This document shows positions 8,001 through 9,391 of a stretch of 9,391 bases of DNA, in pieces; within the stretch, counting starts at the first letter, position 1, and the number at the start of each line of letters is the position of its first letter. The DNA lies in assembly GCA_027068385.1 (NCBI GenBank), contig JAMOTR010000023.1, forward strand, positions 1-9,391, in the 5' to 3' direction. Under the pieces are notes generated by a model. It did no database searches. It was not told where the DNA came from and worked only from the letters and a program-made list of their open reading frames with translations. The DNA comes from Candidatus Heimdallarchaeota archaeon. Lineage in GTDB: Archaea; Asgardarchaeota; Njordarchaeia; Njordarchaeales; JAMOTR01. A program made the translations under genes and the position numbers.

Positions 8001-8406
8001 TCGCTTCGGGAAAGGGTATGATCTTACCACAACAAGGGCTTATCGAGTTTATCGTATCGATTACGGCATCAACCAATAACGGGTTTATAACGGGATCGGG
8101 TAGGTGTATGATACCAAAGTGACCGAGACACCCCTCCTCTATCGTCTTGTGACACACAACACATCTCTGATTAGGGGTCTGAGGACCCATACGAGGGTCC
8201 GTTAGAGTACCCTGAGCTTTCGTGGGATCGTCGGGGGTCTCGATGCTTACGACCTCAGCGGAGGAGATTCTTTCCATCATCTCGGGAGAGAGCAGACCGA
8301 ACTCTATCGAGGCAATCTCCATCTCGGGTACGTTCCTACACACGTAGATCCGCTTATACTTACTACTACGTATACCCCTAATGTTTTCATGTTGAGAGGT
8401 GCTCAC
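4960..8406 (-). CDS. rpoA1: DNA-directed RNA polymerase subunit A' (Rpo1N), enlarged
   Basis: This N-terminal part of the largest subunit binds the catalytic Mg2+. Visible landmarks: FGLLSPE near 36-42; clamp zinc site C82, C85, C93, H96; TGKRVDFSARSVISPDP at 476-492; NRQPSLHRM at 594-602; the NADFDGDEMN loop at 628-637 with D630, D632, D634; bridge helix 1004-1046 containing GRDGLIDTATKT; and YGEDGID near 1074. At 1148 aa it is much longer than the usual roughly 880. The excess is mostly a clamp insert (about 125-345), a charged insert within a Cys cluster (737-799), and an N-terminal extension of about 28 residues. The GTG at 8406 is one candidate start; an ATG at 8322 would give a family-like N-terminus. 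Departures from consensus include HQLQLPEA for HVPQSEEA and LSHF for LPHF. The last 23 codons overlap rpoA2 in another frame. Identity is certain; the start is not. Confidence 0.96.
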   Translation of the reverse strand: MSTSQHENIRGIRSSKYKRIYVCRNVPEMEIASIEFGLLSPEMMERISSAEVVSIETPDDPTKAQGTLTDPRMGPQTPNQRCVVCHKTIEEGCLGHFGIIHLPDPVINPLLVDAVIDTINSISPCCGKIIPFPEARIVLHKRKLRELQYALRELEENFYKGKITFEEYRSKYQQLHKEIKKVEDKIREAVSKARERYIEEARAYFNKYGKAPLKFARRLKKERERYIKTMTPVIICPEGNHRFYRMGHKTEKHEVVCPICGKKFSVIAGKAHSLIGVRCPYCDELINVIKYRKDKDSVEIRAVKIAVKPKKVSVSKSKRKKRGEKTIKLEEVIVEEGEGEEIHTTVIEKILRKIPDEDALVLGRHPENSRPERAILRALIVPPNQLRAKTVLQQGQTAEYPLNNLYKQVIQAANQLRSSKEAQSPEKTISSMYNALVAAIRNLFHIKGSSKVGTKNVKGLGAFLRGKKGLFRRYMTGKRVDFSARSVISPDPFLSINEVGVPVEVAMVLTAQEVVNEYNVERLEKLVKNGPEKYPGATTIIYVDKNRETTSKTPDVASAKLEFLEKIKQLMEGKLEEHIIVERHMLDGDPVLFNRQPSLHRMSMMAFHARVLPYRTFRMNLAVCPPFNADFDGDEMNLHQLQLPEARIEAEMIMLAEKHIMTPRYGAPIIGGNEDHITAAAMISYGESKVPKHIARHLLGFSGYEGEYPQDDVVHTRDLISLLIPQKIHMLNRSRLCDAVFRHKCPFYKALGTCPVEEFKKRGKEKYLEFIKSKIEELKARGVDTAELEKKLLEEEPRCPFDVYMEIKGGKILSGILDKSAIGAEKEFTIIHHIVRRYGLKKAGEFIDRAFRMMLKFLTYNGFTVSAKDFDLPDDAFDVIKEVFKEYDKKIEKLYDDYRNNRLIAEIGLTVEETFKTRLRKLLDELRDKAAAALIRYIIERGLVFENNVLIMTGTKARGDITQFAQMMVTVGAMTVRGQFISRGFTGRTLSHFKPGILEPKAMGFVRSSFRLGMDPIEYFFQAAAGRDGLIDTATKTSDSGYLQRKMIHNLEDIVVEYDGTVRTLYGDIVQFFYGEDGIDVTKSDYGKIDVRRIVQEVIDDLDANVLIGLLKKKKLEKEIVVGERVCRSWRRLGGFYLLRFLVMLRRP
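4990..5009 (-). other. Small hairpin in the rpoA1/rpoA2 overlap
   Basis: The transcribed strand reads TAGGAGG, a six-base loop GTTTTA, then CCTCCTA: a perfect 7-bp inverted repeat. It lies 18 nt after the rpoA2 ATG, inside the region read in two frames. One arm is Shine-Dalgarno-like and the other anti-Shine-Dalgarno-like. It might affect initiation or coupling of A''. The repeat is directly visible; any role is speculation. Confidence 0.35.
5036..5041 (-). promoter_or_regulatory. Shine-Dalgarno element for rpoA2 (GGGTGA)
   Basis: GGGTGA sits six bases before the rpoA2 ATG and matches the archaeal GGUGA consensus. Its TGA is in frame with rpoA2, so A'' translation cannot begin further upstream. 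Being inside rpoA1, it suggests that ribosomes translating A' deliver or expose the A'' start, keeping the two halves of the subunit at similar levels. Confidence 0.7.
6010..6198 (-). other. Cysteine cluster with charged helical insert in A'
   Basis: A' residues 737-799 contain C737, C745, C754 and C799. About 45 residues rich in Lys and Glu, apparently helical, separate the third and fourth Cys. Many archaeal A' subunits have a compact Cys cluster just before the xDAYVxI strand at this position (here FDVYMEI), so a metal site is plausible. The charged insert is the odd part and probably projects from the funnel side of the enzyme. Confidence 0.5.
6496..6525 (-). other. Catalytic Mg2+ loop of A' (NADFDGDEMN)
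   Basis: A' residues 628-637 form the universally conserved loop whose three aspartates (D630, D632, D634) hold the catalytic magnesium. All three are intact, which argues against a pseudogene and for an active polymerase despite the divergence of nearby motifs. Confidence 0.97.
7372..8034 (-). other. Expanded clamp insert of A' with extra zinc-ribbon motif
   Basis: A' residues about 125-345 are much longer than the matching clamp segment of typical archaeal A'. The order is: a Cys-Cys-Gly at 125-127; a charged helical segment to about 230, probably coiled-coil; CPEGNH (C236, H241); CPICG (C257, C260) and CPYCD (C279, C282), spaced like a zinc ribbon; then a Lys/Arg-rich linker (308-326) followed by an acidic one (329-341). 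The second clamp zinc site of normal A' uses two separated Cys pairs, so one of these pairs may belong to it and the rest be additional. Confidence 0.6.
8119..8163 (-). other. First clamp zinc-binding site of A'
   Basis: A' residues 82-96 fit C-x2-C-x7-C-x2-H (C82, C85, C93, H96), followed by FG. Archaeal and Pol II subunits usually have x6 rather than x7 between the second and third ligands, so there is a one-residue insertion. The ligands are complete and the site should bind zinc. Confidence 0.85.
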
Positions 8407-8411
8407 GGATC

Positions 8412-8690
8412 CTAACGACCGGAAGTATTATTTTGATTCTTTCTCAATTCATATTTTTCGCGAATGATCCCGTATACGTCCTCGATTAAGATCAAACACC
8501 TAGCCCGGTCCTCAAATGTAGAAAAGCACGTTCCTACGTTTTCGCACAAACATAAGAGGCGAGCCCTCAGCTTCCCTTTATCCTCATACTCCGTTTTCCC
8601 GTTTATTTCGCGATCCTCGAGCATGCTCTTCTTTACTACTTCAGCCAAGCGTCCGGGCACTTCTAGGTAAAGCGATACGCGCATCCTCAT
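8412..8690 (-). CDS. Small Pcc1-like protein (possible KEOPS subunit), 92 aa
   Basis: The predicted layout is strand (4-12), helix (13-29), two strands (31-50) and a C-terminal helix (57-82), then a polar Asn/Gln-rich tail. This order and length match Pcc1, the small dimerising subunit of KEOPS, which makes the t6A modification of tRNA. The match is at the level of pattern (a VSLYLEVPGRLAEVVKKS start and a late helix with FEDRARCLIL), not a diagnostic motif, so it is a suggestion. Four Cys (47, 49, 55, 65) in the middle are odd for Pcc1. The ATG at 8690 overlaps the uridine phosphorylase TGA as ATGA, implying coupled translation; a second ATG at 8684 is also possible. The rpoA1 GTG follows 5 nt after the stop. 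It does not resemble Rpo5/RpoH, which often sits upstream of polymerase genes. The gene is probably real; the family is uncertain. Confidence 0.5.
   Translation of the reverse strand: MRMRVSLYLEVPGRLAEVVKKSMLEDREINGKTEYEDKGKLRARLLCLCENVGTCFSTFEDRARCLILIEDVYGIIREKYELRKNQNNTSGR
8426..8445 (-). promoter_or_regulatory. Possible internal archaeal promoter for rpoA1
   Basis: On the minus strand, GAGAAAGAATC followed by AAAATAATA (TATA-like core 8426-8434) looks like a BRE plus TATA box. The core centre is about 24 nt before the rpoA1 GTG, which would give a nearly leaderless transcript. It lies within the final codons of the Pcc1-like gene, whose Asn/Gln-rich tail may simply result from this AT-rich patch. 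The match is by eye only. Confidence 0.3.
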
Positions 8691-9391
8691 AACGTAAAAA
8701 ATCGCGGCAACTTTAAGGGACCCGTAAACTCTATCCTTCCCCTCTCGTCCCGCTCGTGTAGTATCTTAACGGCTTCTGAAGCGACCTTAGCCGCCTCTAG
8801 CTCTCCCCTCTTCTCGAACTCCCCCGTAACGCGGTTCGCGAACACGGCCTCAACCGCTCCAGCGCGTAGTCCTAGGATCCTAGAAATCACGTATAACGCT
8901 GAGGTCTCCATCTCGAAGTTCAGCACCTTAACGCTCCTTAGTTCATCTATTAATCCGCGCATGCGACCCGGTATATATCCGTTCACGGGCCTCTCTTGAC
9001 CTATGTAGAAGCTATCGGAGGAAGCCGTAAGGCCCACGAAATATTCTATTCCGAGACTCTCCGCGGCTTGGATTAACGCTAGCGTGACGCTCAACGAAGC
9101 TACCGCGGGATAACCTTCAGGGGCCCACTTGAGACTCACTCCATCTAACTTGTGCGCGGCATATGTGATGATCACGCTTCCCACGGGTATGTCCTCATGG
9201 ATAGCGCCGCAGGAGCCTACGCGTATGAACGTATCCGCACCGACGCGGGAGAGTTCTACGAGAACGATTTCCACGTTAGACGGTCCCACGCCCGTGCTCG
9301 TAGATGCTATAGGAACGCCTTTGTATTTACCGACCCGCGTGACGTATTCCCTGTTTCTCGCTATTTCCCTAGCCTCGTCCCGGAGCGAGGC
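8687..9391 (-). CDS. udp: Uridine phosphorylase (5' end off window)
   Basis: It cleaves uridine with phosphate to uracil and ribose-1-phosphate in cytosolic pyrimidine salvage. The last 234 residues are present; roughly 20-40 N-terminal residues are missing beyond the right edge, so no start is visible. Nucleoside-phosphorylase-I signatures: STGVGPS (visible residues 32-38; the family usually has STGIGGPS, one Gly more), phosphate-site RVGSCGAI (57-64), the DSFYIGQERP stretch (126-135) whose Gln and Arg contact uracil in E. coli Udp, and ribose-site NFEMET (158-163). The Q-E-R signature favours uridine over purine substrates. The open frame continues upstream of a GTG at 9289 with family-like sequence, so that codon is internal. 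The TGA stop overlaps the ATG of the Pcc1-like gene, making this the first visible gene of the operon-like run leading into rpoA1. No defect is seen. Confidence 0.92.
   Translation of the reverse strand, partial: ASLRDEAREIARNREYVTRVGKYKGVPIASTSTGVGPSNVEIVLVELSRVGADTFIRVGSCGAIHEDIPVGSVIITYAAHKLDGVSLKWAPEGYPAVASLSVTLALIQAAESLGIEYFVGLTASSDSFYIGQERPVNGYIPGRMRGLIDELRSVKVLNFEMETSALYVISRILGLRAGAVEAVFANRVTGEFEKRGELEAAKVASEAVKILHERDERGRIEFTGPLKLPRFFTL

Noticed and set aside
7848..8030. Minus-strand 60-codon frame within rpoA1
   Set aside because: Arg/Ser-rich alternate-frame translation inside conserved A' sequence, with no ribosome-binding site.
8412..8690. Small gene upstream of rpoA1 as RpoH/Rpo5
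   Set aside because: It lacks the conserved C-terminal Rpo5 pattern (the GxVIKIxR and YYRxV segments) and has a different secondary-structure order.
9165..9171. Box-C-like GTGATGA suggesting a C/D-box guide RNA
   Set aside because: No CTGA D box occurs at a suitable distance downstream, and the site is within uridine phosphorylase coding sequence.
9287..9289. GTG as the start of uridine phosphorylase
   Set aside because: Family-like sequence (a KYKGVPIASTSTG stretch) continues in frame upstream to the window edge, and the GTG is inside the phosphate-binding STGVG motif.

Overview
The window is a stretch of archaeal chromosome, or of an archaeal replicon. The largest subunit of RNA polymerase is split into A' (Rpo1N) and A'' (Rpo1C), which is an archaeal arrangement. 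An archaeal-type GGUGA ribosome-binding site precedes the A'' start. Abundant Lys, Glu and AGG/AGA arginine codons suggest a thermophile. A uridine phosphorylase would fit Thermoproteota, but the polymerase sequences depart from the usual consensus and I cannot name the lineage.

All six genes lie on the minus strand, tightly packed, so transcription runs from the right edge to the left: uridine phosphorylase (5' end off the window, to 8687), a 92-residue Pcc1-like protein (8690-8412), rpoA1/A' (8406-4960), rpoA2/A'' (5029-3665), a 937-residue P-loop ATPase (3647-834), and a zinc-ribbon DNA methyltransferase (797 to beyond the left edge). Adjacent genes overlap by 4 nt (udp/Pcc1-like) or 70 nt (A'/A''), or are separated by 5, 17 and 36 nt. 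No stretch over 40 nt is non-coding, and I see no RNA gene, CRISPR array or insertion sequence.

The context is unusual. Archaeal rpoA1-rpoA2 usually follow rpoH-rpoB and precede rpl30e/nusA/rps12. Here they follow a nucleoside-salvage gene and a possible KEOPS subunit. They run directly into an ATPase plus methyltransferase pair resembling the cores of phage-defence or epigenetic systems (DUF499/DUF1156-like or BrxC/methylase-like pairs). The polymerase is also atypical: the A' clamp is expanded with an extra zinc-ribbon-like motif, the near-universal His-Val-Pro after the catalytic aspartates is replaced by His-Gln-Leu, and both halves carry Lys-rich inserts. The catalytic aspartates, bridge helix and trigger-loop region look intact, so the enzyme should be active.

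The ATPase-methyltransferase pair is the best candidate for an undescribed system. The divergent polymerase that shares its apparent transcription unit is the second point worth pursuing.
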